A stretch of DNA of 64,000 nucleotides from Streptomyces tuirus (lineage in GTDB: Bacteria; Actinomycetota; Actinomycetes; Streptomycetales; Streptomycetaceae): assembly GCA_018195615.1 (NCBI GenBank), contig JAGTPG010000002.1, forward strand, positions 930,001 through 994,000, given 5' to 3'. A program made the position numbers and the translations under genes. Within the stretch, counting starts at the first letter, position 1; each line of letters starts with the position of its first letter. Below are positions 51,068 through 60,007 of the stretch, piece after piece. A model generated the notes under the pieces. That model worked only from the letters and a program-made list of their open reading frames with translations, was not told the origin of the DNA and did not search any database.

Positions 51068-51820
51068 ATGCGCTTCGACGGAAGAGTCGCGATCGTCACC
51101 GGTGGGGCCCGCGGCATGGGCGCCTCACATGTACGCGGGCTGGCCGCGGAAGGCGCCCGAGTGGCCGTCTGCGACGTACGGGACGACGAGGGAAAGGCCC
51201 TCGCCGAGAGCCTCCCCGACGCGCGGTACCACCACCTCGACGTCACCGACGAAGAGGCGTGGCAGTGCGTGGTCCGCACCGTCGAGGACACCCTCGGCCC
51301 CGTGGACGTCCTGGTCAACAACGCGGGGATCATTCACTTCGGCGGCGTGGAAGAGCAGTCACCCGAGCACTTCCGCCGGATCCTCGACGTCAACGTGGTC
51401 GGCACCTTCCTGGGCATGCACACCGTCCTGCCCGGCATGCGTGGCCGCGGCCGCGGGGCGGTCGTCAACATCTCCTCGGCCGCCGGCCTCATGGGTTTCG
51501 CCGACGGCATCGGCTATGTGGCGAGCAAGTGGGGGATCCGGGGAATGACCAAGGCCGCCGCACTGGACATGGCGGGCACCGGGGTGCGGGTCAACTCCGT
51601 ACATCCAGGCGTCATCCGCACCCCCATGGGTGACAGCGCCGCGCCCTCACTCTTCGCCGATCAGCCGGTGCCGCGCATCGGGGAGCCCGAGGAGGTCACG
51701 CGTATGGTGCTCTTCCTCGCCTGCGACGACGCCTCGTACACCACGGGCGGCGAGTTCCTGGTCGACGGCGGCCAGACCATCGGCCATGCCGGTCACGCCC
51801 GCGGCAAGGCAGCGGGTTAG
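51068..51820 (+). CDS. Short-chain dehydrogenase/reductase (SDR) 4, 3-alpha/20-beta-hydroxysteroid or cyclic-alcohol type
   Basis: 250 aa starting MRFDGRVAIVTGGARGMGAS, with DVLVNNAGIIHFGG, VNISSAAGLMGF, IGYVASKWGIRG and YTTGGEFLVDGGQT. Among the four SDRs it best resembles the 3-alpha/20-beta-hydroxysteroid and cyclopentanol dehydrogenases (RGMG loop, YVASKWG). GGGAAGG precedes the ATG. It probably oxidises the ring or side-chain hydroxyl of an alicyclic substrate using NAD(H). Convergent with the MFS gene that ends 6 bases later. Confidence 0.85.
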   Translation: MRFDGRVAIVTGGARGMGASHVRGLAAEGARVAVCDVRDDEGKALAESLPDARYHHLDVTDEEAWQCVVRTVEDTLGPVDVLVNNAGIIHFGGVEEQSPEHFRRILDVNVVGTFLGMHTVLPGMRGRGRGAVVNISSAAGLMGFADGIGYVASKWGIRGMTKAAALDMAGTGVRVNSVHPGVIRTPMGDSAAPSLFADQPVPRIGEPEEVTRMVLFLACDDASYTTGGEFLVDGGQTIGHAGHARGKAAG

Positions 51821-51826
51821 CGCGTC

Positions 51827-53143
51827 TCAGTGCATGTTGGCGCCTACATCCTTGCGAACGGTGAGCAGGGCACCGATCCCGATCACGCACACCGTCATGA
51901 CGAAGAACGCCGGGGAGAGCTGGTTGCCGGTCCGCTGGACCAGGAAGGTCGCGATGTACGGAGCGGTACCGCCGGCGAGGACGGTGCCGATGTTGTAGCC
52001 GATCGCCATGCCGGTGAACCGGACCCGGCGTTCGAACAAATGTGGCCACAGACTGGCCGCCGGGACCTGCACGAACGCGCTGCTCAGCATGAACAGCAGG
52101 TAAGCGGCCCCGGCCAGGGCCAGGTTGTGCCGGTCCATCAGCATCATCGCGGGGTAGGCGGTCACCAGGAATCCCAGCAGCCCGCACAGCAGGATGCGAC
52201 GGGAGCCGTACCGCGCGGCGAGCCGTCCGGCCGGCACCATGAGCAGCACGGTGACGAGCACGACGCCGGCGCTCAGCCAGAGCACCTGCGTGGAGTCGTA
52301 TCCCAGGTCACTGGTGAGGTGGATGCCGATGTACGTCAGGCCGAGGAAGATGGCGCCGCCCTGCGCCATGGACAGGCCGATGGACTGCAGCAGCGCCGCG
52401 CGGTGGGTGGACAGGACCTCCCGGATCGGAGCGGTCGGGATGTCGGCGCGTCGTGCGGCCTCCTCGAATTCCGGGGTGTCCTCGATCCGAAGCCGGGCCC
52501 ACAGGCAGAACAGTGTGAGCGGCACGGCCATGAGGAACGGCAGCCGCCAGCCCCAGTCGGCCATCTGGTCCTTGGTGACGAGCCCGGAGATCACCCCGGC
52601 CGTGGCGGCCGCGAACATGAACCCGAGGTTGGACCCGATGGGCGTGACGGCACCGAGGAAGGCCCTGCGCCGCGGCGGGGCCGACTCGTAGATGTAGGTG
52701 TAGGCGCCGACCGATTCGCCCCCGGTGGAGATCCCCTGCATCAGCCGGCACAGCAGGAGCAGCACCGCGGCGGCCACGCCGATCTGGCTGTAGGTCGGCA
52801 GCAGTCCGGTGGCGCTGCTGGCGACTCCCATGCACAGCACCGAGGAGACCAGCGCCTTGCGACGCCCCCACCGGTCGCCGAGCCATCCGAAGAAGACGCC
52901 GCCGACCGGCCGCACCACCAGTCCGGTGGCGAACACCGCGAGTGTCGCCAGAAGGGCGGCCGCCGGATCCTCGCTGGGGAAGAACTGCGGCGCGATCACC
53001 ACGGCGAGGTAGCCGTAGACGCTGAAGTCGTAGTACTCGATCAGGGTGCCGAGGCTGCCGGCGAGCATCGCGCGGCGCACCGTACGAGGTTCGTACGTCG
53101 CTGACTCCGCCTCCGATGTGGCGGACCCCTGCATGGCACTCAT
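51827..53143 (-). CDS. MFS permease of the metabolite:H+ symporter type
   Basis: A 438-aa membrane protein with 12 predicted helices. RPVGGVFFGWLGDRWGRRKA is the MFS signature loop between helices 2 and 3, and YDFSVYGYLAVVIAPQFFP at helix 1 is typical of the metabolite:H+ symporters that import organic acids and betaines. It probably brings the substrate of this island into the cell. A shared operator copy lies about 65 bases upstream, linking transport to the same regulon. No signal peptide. GGAGAG precedes the start at 53143. Confidence 0.9.
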   Translation of the reverse strand: MSAMQGSATSEAESATYEPRTVRRAMLAGSLGTLIEYYDFSVYGYLAVVIAPQFFPSEDPAAALLATLAVFATGLVVRPVGGVFFGWLGDRWGRRKALVSSVLCMGVASSATGLLPTYSQIGVAAAVLLLLCRLMQGISTGGESVGAYTYIYESAPPRRRAFLGAVTPIGSNLGFMFAAATAGVISGLVTKDQMADWGWRLPFLMAVPLTLFCLWARLRIEDTPEFEEAARRADIPTAPIREVLSTHRAALLQSIGLSMAQGGAIFLGLTYIGIHLTSDLGYDSTQVLWLSAGVVLVTVLLMVPAGRLAARYGSRRILLCGLLGFLVTAYPAMMLMDRHNLALAGAAYLLFMLSSAFVQVPAASLWPHLFERRVRFTGMAIGYNIGTVLAGGTAPYIATFLVQRTGNQLSPAFFVMTVCVIGIGALLTVRKDVGANMH

Positions 53144-53205
53144 GCTCCGACTCTCCTTCCCACGACACGGTCACGCTCCTGCCGACGCCGGGGACAGACG
53201 CTACA

Positions 53206-53226
53206 GAACTGAACTCAGTACAGGTA
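53206..53226. promoter_or_regulatory. Shared island operator, site G (permease promoter)
   Basis: GAACTGAACTCAGTACAGGT, sharing AACTGAACTCA with site E and CTGAACTCAGT with site B. It is about 65 bases upstream of the permease start. Confidence 0.65.
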
Positions 53227-53308
53227 GCCTGCTGCAGCGATTTTCTCGGGATACAACCGCCAGCAGATTTGAATCGGATTCGGTTTGACTCGCCCGGCAA
53301 CGGCCGGC

Positions 53309-53986
53309 TCAGCGCGCGCCGGCCAGCCGCAGGGCGAAGTCGCCGTACTGGTACACGACCTGGTCTTCCGTCAGGTCACCGTCCTCGCGGTACCAGACGG
53401 GCACGCCCATCCCGAGATCCAGGATCGCGTAGGAGGTCAGCTTCACCGTGGTGATGCTGAAGCGCCCAGCCCGCACACCTTCGCCGAGCAACGTCCGGAA
53501 GGCCTGCTCGTAGGCGGCACGCCGCTGAAGGACCTCCGTACGGTGCGGCTCCTCCAGGCTGCGGATCTCACGGGTCCCCACGAACGCCTCGAGACGGTGC
53601 CGGGCGTGGTAGCGCACATGAGCCTCGGCGGCCCGGCGCAGCCGCTCCACCACGTCCTCGCATCCCGCGACGGCAGCGCGGTGGTTCCGCAGCAGGTCGT
53701 CCATCGTGCCCGTCATGATCTGGGTGAGCAGTTCCTGCTTCGACCCCACATGCTTGTAGAGGCTCGGCCCGCGCATACCCACCGCTTCGCCGATGTCCGC
53801 CATCGTGGTGGCGGCGTAACCTCGCTCGGCGAACAGGGCCAGGGCAGCGTTCCGGATCTCCACCGCACGCGGCCCGCGGTCCGGCCGGCCGTCGTACGAC
53901 CCCGGGCGGCTCCCGCCGGCTGATTGCCGCGCTGTGTCGTCACACCTCTCCCGCCTTGTCCACCGGCCGGCGACGCGTAGCCGCAT
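53309..53986 (-). CDS. TetR-family regulator 2
   Basis: About 225 aa from ATG 53986, which has GGAGGGC just upstream; longer starts are possible. After a basic, Gly-rich extension of about 50 residues comes the helix-turn-helix AALALFAERGYAATTMADIG, EAVGMRGPSLYKHVGSKQEL. The C-terminal part (VRYHARHRLEAFVGTREIRS) matches TetR regulators of fatty-acid or steroid genes. It stands at the right end of the island with the permease in front of it. It could control the permease, or be a second regulator for the dehydrogenase genes. Confidence 0.83.
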   Translation of the reverse strand: MRLRVAGRWTRRERCDDTARQSAGGSRPGSYDGRPDRGPRAVEIRNAALALFAERGYAATTMADIGEAVGMRGPSLYKHVGSKQELLTQIMTGTMDDLLRNHRAAVAGCEDVVERLRRAAEAHVRYHARHRLEAFVGTREIRSLEEPHRTEVLQRRAAYEQAFRTLLGEGVRAGRFSITTVKLTSYAILDLGMGVPVWYREDGDLTEDQVVYQYGDFALRLAGAR

Positions 53987-54121
53987 GCCGCCCTCCACTG
54001 AGCCCAGCTCACCGTAAACCACCGAGGTCGCGTCCTCCCCGGGAGTGCCGCGTGCCGACGGCCGGGAAACGGCGGTGAAGGGGCGTTGAGACGACGGCTC
54101 CGGCCGGGTCGAAGGCCCGCG

Positions 54122-54919
54122 TCAGGACTGTCCGTTACCCGCGACCCCCAGCGCGGTCCGCGTCGCCGTGGGTTCGTACTCCGGGGCGACGTCCGCCAGC
54201 ACGCTCAGGGCGGTGCGGGCCAGGTGACGGGCGATCATGCGGGCGGCTTCGGCCGGGTCGCTCAGGCGCAGTGCCTCCAGGAGCGCTTCGTGGTCGGTGT
54301 GCGCCCGGCCCCATGAGGCGGGGACACCCAGCTGCGCGAGGCGGATGTAGCGTTCACTGTGTTCGCCGAGCGACGCGAGCATGCGCTGCAGGTGCGCGGG
54401 CACCGCCTGGGTGGCGATGGAGTGGAACTCCCTGTGCGCGGCGTGCCACTTGTCCGGCTGATCACCGCCCGCCAGCTCCTGCATCCTCTGCAGGGCGTCG
54501 CTCATGCGCTCGAGGTCCTCAGCCGTGAGCGTCTTGGCGGTCATGCTGACGGCGAGCGTTTCGAGCATGATGCGGGCCCCGTAGACACCGTCCAGGTCCT
54601 CGGGGTCCACCGACCGTACCCGCGCGCGCTGGTCGGGCCGCGCGTCGATGAGCCCCTCTTCCTGGAGCAGCCGGAACGCCTCACGCATGGGTGTGCGACT
54701 GACCCCCAGCTTGCGGGCCATTTCGGCCTGGAGCAGCACCGACCCCGGGGGCAGCTCGCCGTTGAGGATCATGGTTCGAAGGCGCCCGTGGACATCGAGA
54801 GCCAGGCGGCGCCCGCCCGCGGCGGGACTTGCGTCCGACGGTACGGACTCGCCCTGCGCCTCGCCCTCGTTGCCGACCGGCCGCTGTTCCTCGAAGGACT
54901 CGCTTCTGCTCCTGCTCAC
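54122..54919 (-). CDS. GntR-family regulator with FCD domain
   Basis: About 265 aa; GTG 54919 is preferred although the frame is open to 54952. The winged helix is GRLRTMILNGELPPGSVLLQ, AEMARKLGVSRTPMREAFRL, LQEEGLI, and the FCD domain carries the metal-binding pattern (ARIMLETLAV, HREFHSIATQAV, HTDHEALLEAL with His residues). FCD regulators respond to organic acids. It heads the aromatic island. A GTGTATGCA element lies just upstream of its start and another upstream of the FAH-family gene at 57148, so it probably controls both. Confidence 0.87.
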   Translation of the reverse strand: MSRSRSESFEEQRPVGNEGEAQGESVPSDASPAAGGRRLALDVHGRLRTMILNGELPPGSVLLQAEMARKLGVSRTPMREAFRLLQEEGLIDARPDQRARVRSVDPEDLDGVYGARIMLETLAVSMTAKTLTAEDLERMSDALQRMQELAGGDQPDKWHAAHREFHSIATQAVPAHLQRMLASLGEHSERYIRLAQLGVPASWGRAHTDHEALLEALRLSDPAEAARMIARHLARTALSVLADVAPEYEPTATRTALGVAGNGQS

Positions 54920-54937
54920 GCCGGGAGTGTACCCAAG

Positions 54938-54954
54938 GTGTATGCAGCCCATAC
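54938..54954. promoter_or_regulatory. Candidate GntR operator, site 1 (autoregulation)
   Basis: GTGTATGCAGCCCATAC, with arms GTAT and ATAC, 19 bases upstream of the GntR start. The nine bases GTGTATGCA recur at 57097-57105. Confidence 0.45.
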
Positions 54955-55056
54955 GCGGAGCCCGTTCAACTTCATGGTGACAGCCGCCCTCGCCCGCCCT
55001 GGGCCAGGCTCAGGCGAGGGTCGACTGTATCCACCTGGGAGGACCGCCCGCTCGAG

Positions 55057-55953
55057 TCAGCGGCCTTGGCCGGGACCGATCAGGAACGTGAGCGGGCGGT
55101 CGGGCCGCCAGTCCGGAGTGAAGCGGCGGCGCAGGCCGGCCACCGCCTCCATGCCGCGCAGGGTGACCTCGGGCGGCGTCGACAGGCCGGCCGGCCCGAG
55201 GAGGCCGGGGACCGCGGCCCGGACGGCGGCCTCGGGCAGGCCGTGCCGCAGCAGAGCCGCCTCGATGCCCGGTGCGCCGGAGGCCAGCAACTCCCCGGTG
55301 CTCCTGCGGCAGACCTCGGCATAGGCACGGGTGTGCCACGCGTCGGCGGTCGCACGCGGCGTGACCACCACGTTGGTGATGAGGTCGGGCGCGACCTGAA
55401 GGTGGCCGCCCACGCGCGGGAACCCCTGCTCGGCGGCCAGGACGTCGAACGGCGGGTGGAGCGTGGTCCCGTCCACCGCACCCGTCGGCAGGGCCTGGAA
55501 TCTCTGCAACGTACCGCCCACGGGGACGAGCTGGTCGTCGGCCACCGGGGCGTCGGCGACGTCGGCGAGCACGGCGCGCAGCACGAAAGCGAAGGCGCTG
55601 TGCGCGTTGTCGACCGCCCAGCGGTCCGTCGGCAGCGGCGGCCCGGGACGCCGGTGAACAGCCAGTTCGCCCATGCCCTCGGCCCGGACGGCCACCGGAT
55701 CCCGCTTCAGCAGGCCCCGCAGCAGGTGGTCGGGCGAGGTGTGCATGATGTCGAAGTCGTCATCGTTCCAGCCGGCCATCTGCTGGTCGGAGGAGACGAC
55801 CTGCACCAGGTTCACCTCCAGCCCTGCCTGCTGGAAGTACCCGGAGTCGACGGCGTGGTGCAGATGCACGGTGCCGGCGCCCGGGAAGACGCCCACCGTC
55901 AGCTGTCGGGTGGGCTCGCCCGGTGGGCGGAGCGCGCTCAGCGCGGGAAGCAT
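55057..55953 (-). CDS. ABC-transporter substrate-binding-protein-like (NMT1/THI5 type), no signal peptide
   Basis: 298 aa from ATG 55953 (AAGGGAG upstream). The fold is that of NMT1/SsuA-like periplasmic proteins: QLTVGVFPGAGTVHLHHAVD, SGYFQQAGLEVNLVQVVSSD, DDFDIMHTSPDHLLRGLLKR and VDGTTLHPPFDVLAAEQGFP. It has no Sec signal or lipobox, and no permease or ATPase gene is nearby, so it may not work as a transporter component. Cytoplasmic members can act as small-molecule binding or biosynthetic proteins. It probably belongs to the same transcript as the extradiol dioxygenase upstream. Confidence 0.75.
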   Translation of the reverse strand: MLPALSALRPPGEPTRQLTVGVFPGAGTVHLHHAVDSGYFQQAGLEVNLVQVVSSDQQMAGWNDDDFDIMHTSPDHLLRGLLKRDPVAVRAEGMGELAVHRRPGPPLPTDRWAVDNAHSAFAFVLRAVLADVADAPVADDQLVPVGGTLQRFQALPTGAVDGTTLHPPFDVLAAEQGFPRVGGHLQVAPDLITNVVVTPRATADAWHTRAYAEVCRRSTGELLASGAPGIEAALLRHGLPEAAVRAAVPGLLGPAGLSTPPEVTLRGMEAVAGLRRRFTPDWRPDRPLTFLIGPGQGR

Positions 55954-56006
55954 GACGAACTCCCTTGCAGGGGACGGATGGTTTCTTGGATTCACACGGG
56001 CGCCGA

Positions 56007-56920
56007 TCAGGCGGTCCGTTCTTCCTGGTTGGTGATGAAGTCGGCCGGCGCCTCGGGGCTCCAGACGGCGGCAGGGCAGTCCCAGTCGTTCGGCTGCCAG
56101 TTCTCGGTGATGCAGTCCATGTCGCTGGAGTACTCGATCCAGCTGCCCCAGGGGTCCTGGATGTAGTGGAAGAGGTTCGAGCCGAGGGTGTGGCGGCCCA
56201 GACCCCAGCCCTTCGTGTAGCCCACGGAGGCCATGCTCTGCGCGCCCCTGGCGATCTGGTCGATGTCGGACACCATCCAGCTGGAGTGGTGCAGGCCGGG
56301 GTGCTCCGCCGGGACGAAGCCGAAGACATGGTGGTCACCCGGCCCCGAGTTCATGAAAACGGGCCCGCCGACGATGCGGTCCGACAGGCGCAGCCCGAGC
56401 GTGCGGCTGTAGAAGGCCTCGGAGGCGCTCACGTCCGAGCTGAAGATCAGCATGTGGCCAAGACGCTGGGGCGGGTCCGCTCGGTCGCGGTCAGCCAGCG
56501 GGCCTGGTCGATCCGGCGGACCCGGTCGCCGACGTTGGCGTCCTGCGCGTCCGTGGTACCGAACGCGCGCCAGGGGGCGATCCCCTCGTCACGGAGATTG
56601 ACCAGGTTTCCTTCGTGATCGCGGAACCACAACCCACCGGGCACCTCCTTCGGCGCGTCCAGCAGCTTGAGGCCCAGGCCCTCCAGATGGCGCTGCCAGT
56701 CGGGCAGCGACTCCGGATCCACCGCGAACGCCACGTGGTGCAGCCGCTTGACCGGCCCCTCCGTCAGCACCGTCTGGTCCTGCTCCCGGCCGTCACAGCG
56801 GATCACCACCGCGTTGCCGCGCTCCGCCGTCTCCAGCCCGAACGCGCTGTAGAAGTCCGCGCCCTTGTCGAGCGACGGCACCTCGAGTCCGTAGTGCAGA
56901 AGACCTTTGACACGCAACAT
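56007..56920 (-). CDS. Two-domain extradiol (catechol 2,3-) dioxygenase, VOC family; one apparent frameshift
   Basis: About 304 aa if one C is added near 56468-56471; as sequenced it appears as two separate small VOC proteins (56447-56926 and 56007-56453). N-terminal domain: LLHYGLEVPSLDKGADFYSA. C-terminal catalytic domain: metal ligands in GHMLIFS, LHHSSWMVSDID and GSWIEYSSDMD, the two-His-one-Glu triad of type I extradiol enzymes, plus GRHTLGSNLFHYIQDPWG. It cleaves the ring of a catecholic intermediate with O2. AGGAG precedes ATG 56920. A palindrome GTGTACAC lies 56 bases upstream. Confidence 0.82.
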
Positions 56921-56975
56921 GTGCACTCCTCATGGTTCCGGTGGACCCGCATCCCGCACGGGCACCGCGATAAGT

Positions 56976-56983
56976 GTGTACAC
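56976..56983. promoter_or_regulatory. Palindrome GTGTACAC upstream of the dioxygenase
   Basis: A perfect 8-bp palindrome in the 227-base divergent region between the extradiol dioxygenase and the FAH-family gene. It resembles half-site sequences of GntR/FCD regulators (TGT...ACA). Confidence 0.35.
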
Positions 56984-57096
56984 CTCTTGGGCTCGCCGTC
57001 CAGGTGTCCGGTGAAACCTTTCCCCTCCCATGGCCACCGAAGATCGGGTTCATCGCCCTCTTGAACCCTCCGGGAGTCCACCCTTCCCCAGCCAAT

Positions 57097-57105
57097 GTGT
57101 ATGCA
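57097..57105. promoter_or_regulatory. Candidate GntR operator, site 2 (FAH/ADH operon)
   Basis: GTGTATGCA, 43 bases upstream of the FAH-family start, identical to the element preceding the GntR gene. Confidence 0.45.
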
Positions 57106-57147
57106 CTATGGTTCTGCTGCTTCAGAGAGCCGCATGCCGGAGGAAAC

Positions 57148-58043
57148 ATGACACCGCCTGAATGGTCGCTGGTGCAGTACCGGGTCGACGACTCGGAGAA
57201 AGTCGCCGTAGGTGCGTACACCGACGGAGCCGTGGTCCAGGGGCCGCCCGGGACCGAAGGCCGCACGCTGATGGAAGTGCTGGGCCGATGGGAGGCGCTC
57301 GCGCCACTGTTCCGCGACTGGACGCCGGCAGCGTCCGACGCCGTCGCCGGCGCCCGGCTCGCTCCGCCGCTGACGTATCCCGGCAAGGTGCTCTGCGCGG
57401 GCGCCAACTACTGGGACCACATCGCCGAGATGGGCTGCGAACGCCCCGATGAGCTGGGCGACCCGTTCTTCTTCCTCAAGCCGCCGACGACCACCGTGAC
57501 GGGTCCGGGGGACCCGGTACCGCTGCCCGCCTACCCGGGTGCACGCGTCGACTGGGAGGCCGAACTGGCCGTCGTCATCGGCCGCGGCGGCCGCGACCTC
57601 GCGCCCGAGGAGGCCATGGATCACGTGGCCGGCTACCTCGCGGCGAACGACATCTCGGCCCGGGACCGGATCAGGTCCGACAAGCCGGTCGCCGAGCCGT
57701 TCACCTTCGACTGGGTCAGCCACAAGGGACAGGACGGCTTCTGCCCGCTCGGCCCCGGACTGGTGCCCGCCTGGCAGATCACCGACCCACAGAACCTGAA
57801 GATCCAGCTCAGCGTCAACGGCGTACTGAAACAGGACTCCTCCACCGCGCAGATGATGGTGAAGATCCCCGAGGTGATAGCGGCGGCCAGCCGCATCACC
57901 CGACTGGAACCCGGAGACGTCATCCTCACCGGCACACCGGCGGGCTGCGGAGTACCGCGCGGGAGTTCCTCGTCGCCGGGGATGACATAGTCATCGAAAT
58001 CGAGCGGATCGGTCGCCTGGAGAACACGGTGGTGGCGTCATGA
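57148..58043 (+). CDS. Fumarylacetoacetate hydrolase (FAH)-family enzyme; one apparent frameshift
   Basis: About 298 aa. The frame given by the sequence stops at 57990, but adding one G near 57961-57963 gives REFLVAGDDIVIEIERIGRL and a stop at 58043 that overlaps the next start (ATGA). Motifs: VLCAGANYWDHIAEMG, FFFLKPPTTTV, metal-binding DWEAELAVVIGRGGRDL, YLAANDISARDRI and ILTGTPAGCGVP. Family members hydrolyse or decarboxylate the dienoic or acylpyruvate products of ring cleavage. It suits a step after the extradiol dioxygenase. GGAGGAAAC precedes ATG 57148. Confidence 0.88.
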
Positions 58044-59155
58044 GCAACACCCTGACCGTTTCCGAGCTCGGCTGGCCGGAAGCGCTGCCGGTGCCCCCGA
58101 CCATGAAGGCCATGCTGTTCCGCCGCTTCGGACCGCCCGACGTCCTGGAGCAGGCCACGGTGGACACACCGCGCCCCGGCCCCGGAGAGGTCCTCGTCCA
58201 GGTCGCCGCGGTCGGCATCGGCCGACTGCTCGACCTCACGGCCCGCGCGGGCAACCACCCCTACGCCACCATCGAACCGCCCCACATCCTGGGCGCGGAC
58301 CACGCCGGCACGATCGCCGCACTGGGCGAGGGCGTGGACTCCGTACAGGTCGGCGACCGCGTGGCCGTCCTGCCCGGTGTCGCCTGCGGCACCTGCACCT
58401 ACTGCGCCGAAGGCCGGGAGGAAGTCTGCGACTCCCTGACCGTGATAGGCACCCACCGCCCCGGCGCCTACGCGCAGTACTGTGCGGTGCCCGCGCGCAA
58501 CGTCCACAAGGTTCCGGACGGCATTCCGGCCGCGATGGCCGCCGCGCTCGCACTCCTCGGCCCGGTCGCCGCCAACCAGATGACCCAGGCAGGACTCCGC
58601 CCCGGACACTGGGTCCTCGTCCAGGGCGCCTCCTCCGCGCTGGGCTCCACGACGGCCGCCTACGCCCAGCACCTGGGCGCGAAGATCATCTCTACCTCCC
58701 GCTCGGCGGAGAAGCGCGCGGCCATGGCCGCTGCGGGAGCCGACCTCGTGCTCGACACCAACGCGCCGGACTTCGTCGAGCGCGTACGCGAGGCGACCGG
58801 CGGGCGCGGGGTCGACATCGCCGTCGACAACCTCGGTGACCCGGCTGTCTGGGACGCCACCCTCGACTCCTTGACCCGCGGCGGCGCCGTGGTGACCTCC
58901 GGCGCCTTCCTCGGGGGCCAGGTCAAGATCGACCTGCGCCGCGTGTATTCCGACTGCCACCGCATCATCGAGGTCCGCACCGGCAACCCGGCCGCGGTGA
59001 CGGAACTGTGGACGCAGGTGGAGAACGGCTTCCGTGCCGTCGTCGACCGCACGTTCCCCATCGCCCGCGCCGCCGACGCCCACCGCTACATGGAGGACGA
59101 CAACAGCCTCGGTCGCGTGGCGCTCACCGTACGTCCGGAGGACTGGGACGTGTAA
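58040..59155 (+). CDS. Medium-chain dehydrogenase/reductase without catalytic zinc ligands
   Basis: A 371-aa MDR protein. The nucleotide loop VQGASSALGSTTAAY and the structural-zinc lobe CGTCTYCAEGREEVC are intact. The position of the catalytic-zinc Cys (GLCHSD in true ADHs) reads AVGIGRLLDL, and GHE is replaced by GADHAG, so the enzyme has no catalytic zinc. It therefore resembles quinone oxidoreductase/crotonyl-CoA-reductase-like MDRs more than an alcohol dehydrogenase. Coupled to the FAH gene by ATGA. It may reduce an enone or ketone in the ring-cleavage pathway. Confidence 0.82.
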   Translation: MSNTLTVSELGWPEALPVPPTMKAMLFRRFGPPDVLEQATVDTPRPGPGEVLVQVAAVGIGRLLDLTARAGNHPYATIEPPHILGADHAGTIAALGEGVDSVQVGDRVAVLPGVACGTCTYCAEGREEVCDSLTVIGTHRPGAYAQYCAVPARNVHKVPDGIPAAMAAALALLGPVAANQMTQAGLRPGHWVLVQGASSALGSTTAAYAQHLGAKIISTSRSAEKRAAMAAAGADLVLDTNAPDFVERVREATGGRGVDIAVDNLGDPAVWDATLDSLTRGGAVVTSGAFLGGQVKIDLRRVYSDCHRIIEVRTGNPAAVTELWTQVENGFRAVVDRTFPIARAADAHRYMEDDNSLGRVALTVRPEDWDV

Positions 59156-59250
59156 CGGTCGGCGCGCCGCTCCTCGTAACCACACGACGAAGGGCGCCTG
59201 AACCGGACGTACGCCCGGCAGACGCCCTGCGGCACACCAGTGAGGCCGAT

Positions 59251-59867
59251 TCAGTGAGGATCGCCCGGAGTGCTCGAGCCGGCCAGCCATTTCGCGCCCT
59301 CCGCATAGAGGCGTTGCACGACCTCCCCGTCAGGCCCGGCAGCCCGGTCTTCACTGTGAACCCGGCCTTGGTCTGGAGGTAGCCGAGATGGCGGTAGCCG
59401 ACGGGGAAGCGGCCCAGCAACCGCGGGTCCAGGCTCAGCGTCGCGGACGGATCGACCACGTCGAGACGGTCCTTCTCGTAGATCGGCTGACGGCGCACGA
59501 TCTTCCACGCGCCTTCGTGGCGCGCGCAGAAATCGTAGAAGCGCCCGGTGCAGACGACGTCGACCTCGACTCCGTCGACCTCGGCCCGCTGGTTGATCGT
59601 CATCTTGGTCTGGGCCACGGCGCGGTCGCCGACGATGTCGGCGGTGTGACCGCCGAGGAAGTGGAGGATGCTGACGCCCTTGTCGAAACCCTCCCGGCTG
59701 ATCGCGATGAAGTCCCTTGCCGGCCCTTGGAACCACGTGGCGGTCATCCAGCCGTCTTCGGGGTGCCACACGGTGGCGAACCGGTCCCAGTCGCCTGCGT
59801 CGCGCCACAGTGCCCAGTCCTCGACGAGCTGACGCAGCTCGCCCTTGTCCGACTCGATCGTCGACAT
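59251..59867 (-). CDS. NTF2/SnoaL-like protein 3; one apparent frameshift
   Basis: About 205 aa across one missing G near 59325-59328; the corrected tail is EVVQRLYAEGAKWLAGSS. The fold is SnoaL_4/NTF2-like: ELRQLVEDWALWRDAGDWDR, FATVWHPEDGWMTATWFQG, ILHFLGGHTADIVGDRAVAQ, TGRFYDFCARHEGAWKIVRR. Similar proteins accompany Rieske oxygenases as small-subunit relatives or act as dehydratases. It is divergent from the LysR regulator and probably under its control. Confidence 0.8.
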
Positions 59868-59972
59868 TCAATACCTCCATCGGGGTGCCGTAAAAAGAAT
59901 CCACAGCGATGAGCGAGAGCTCCGGATTCCAGGGACGGTAATACCACGCCGGTAATCAGTCGAATCAGCATT

Positions 59973-59982
59973 TCGCATGCGA
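59973..59982. promoter_or_regulatory. Candidate LysR binding palindrome
   Basis: TCGCATGCGA, a perfect 10-bp palindrome in the 140-base divergent region between the NTF2-like gene and the LysR gene, 25 bases before the LysR start. LysR regulators usually act on such divergent promoters. Confidence 0.5.
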
Positions 59983-60007
59983 TACATAGGCGAGGTGAAT
60001 AGCCGGA

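Noticed and set aside
56007..56926. Two independent small VOC/glyoxalase proteins
   Set aside because: The end of one and the start of the other join into a standard two-domain extradiol dioxygenase when one C is added to a 4-base run; the metal ligands are then complete.
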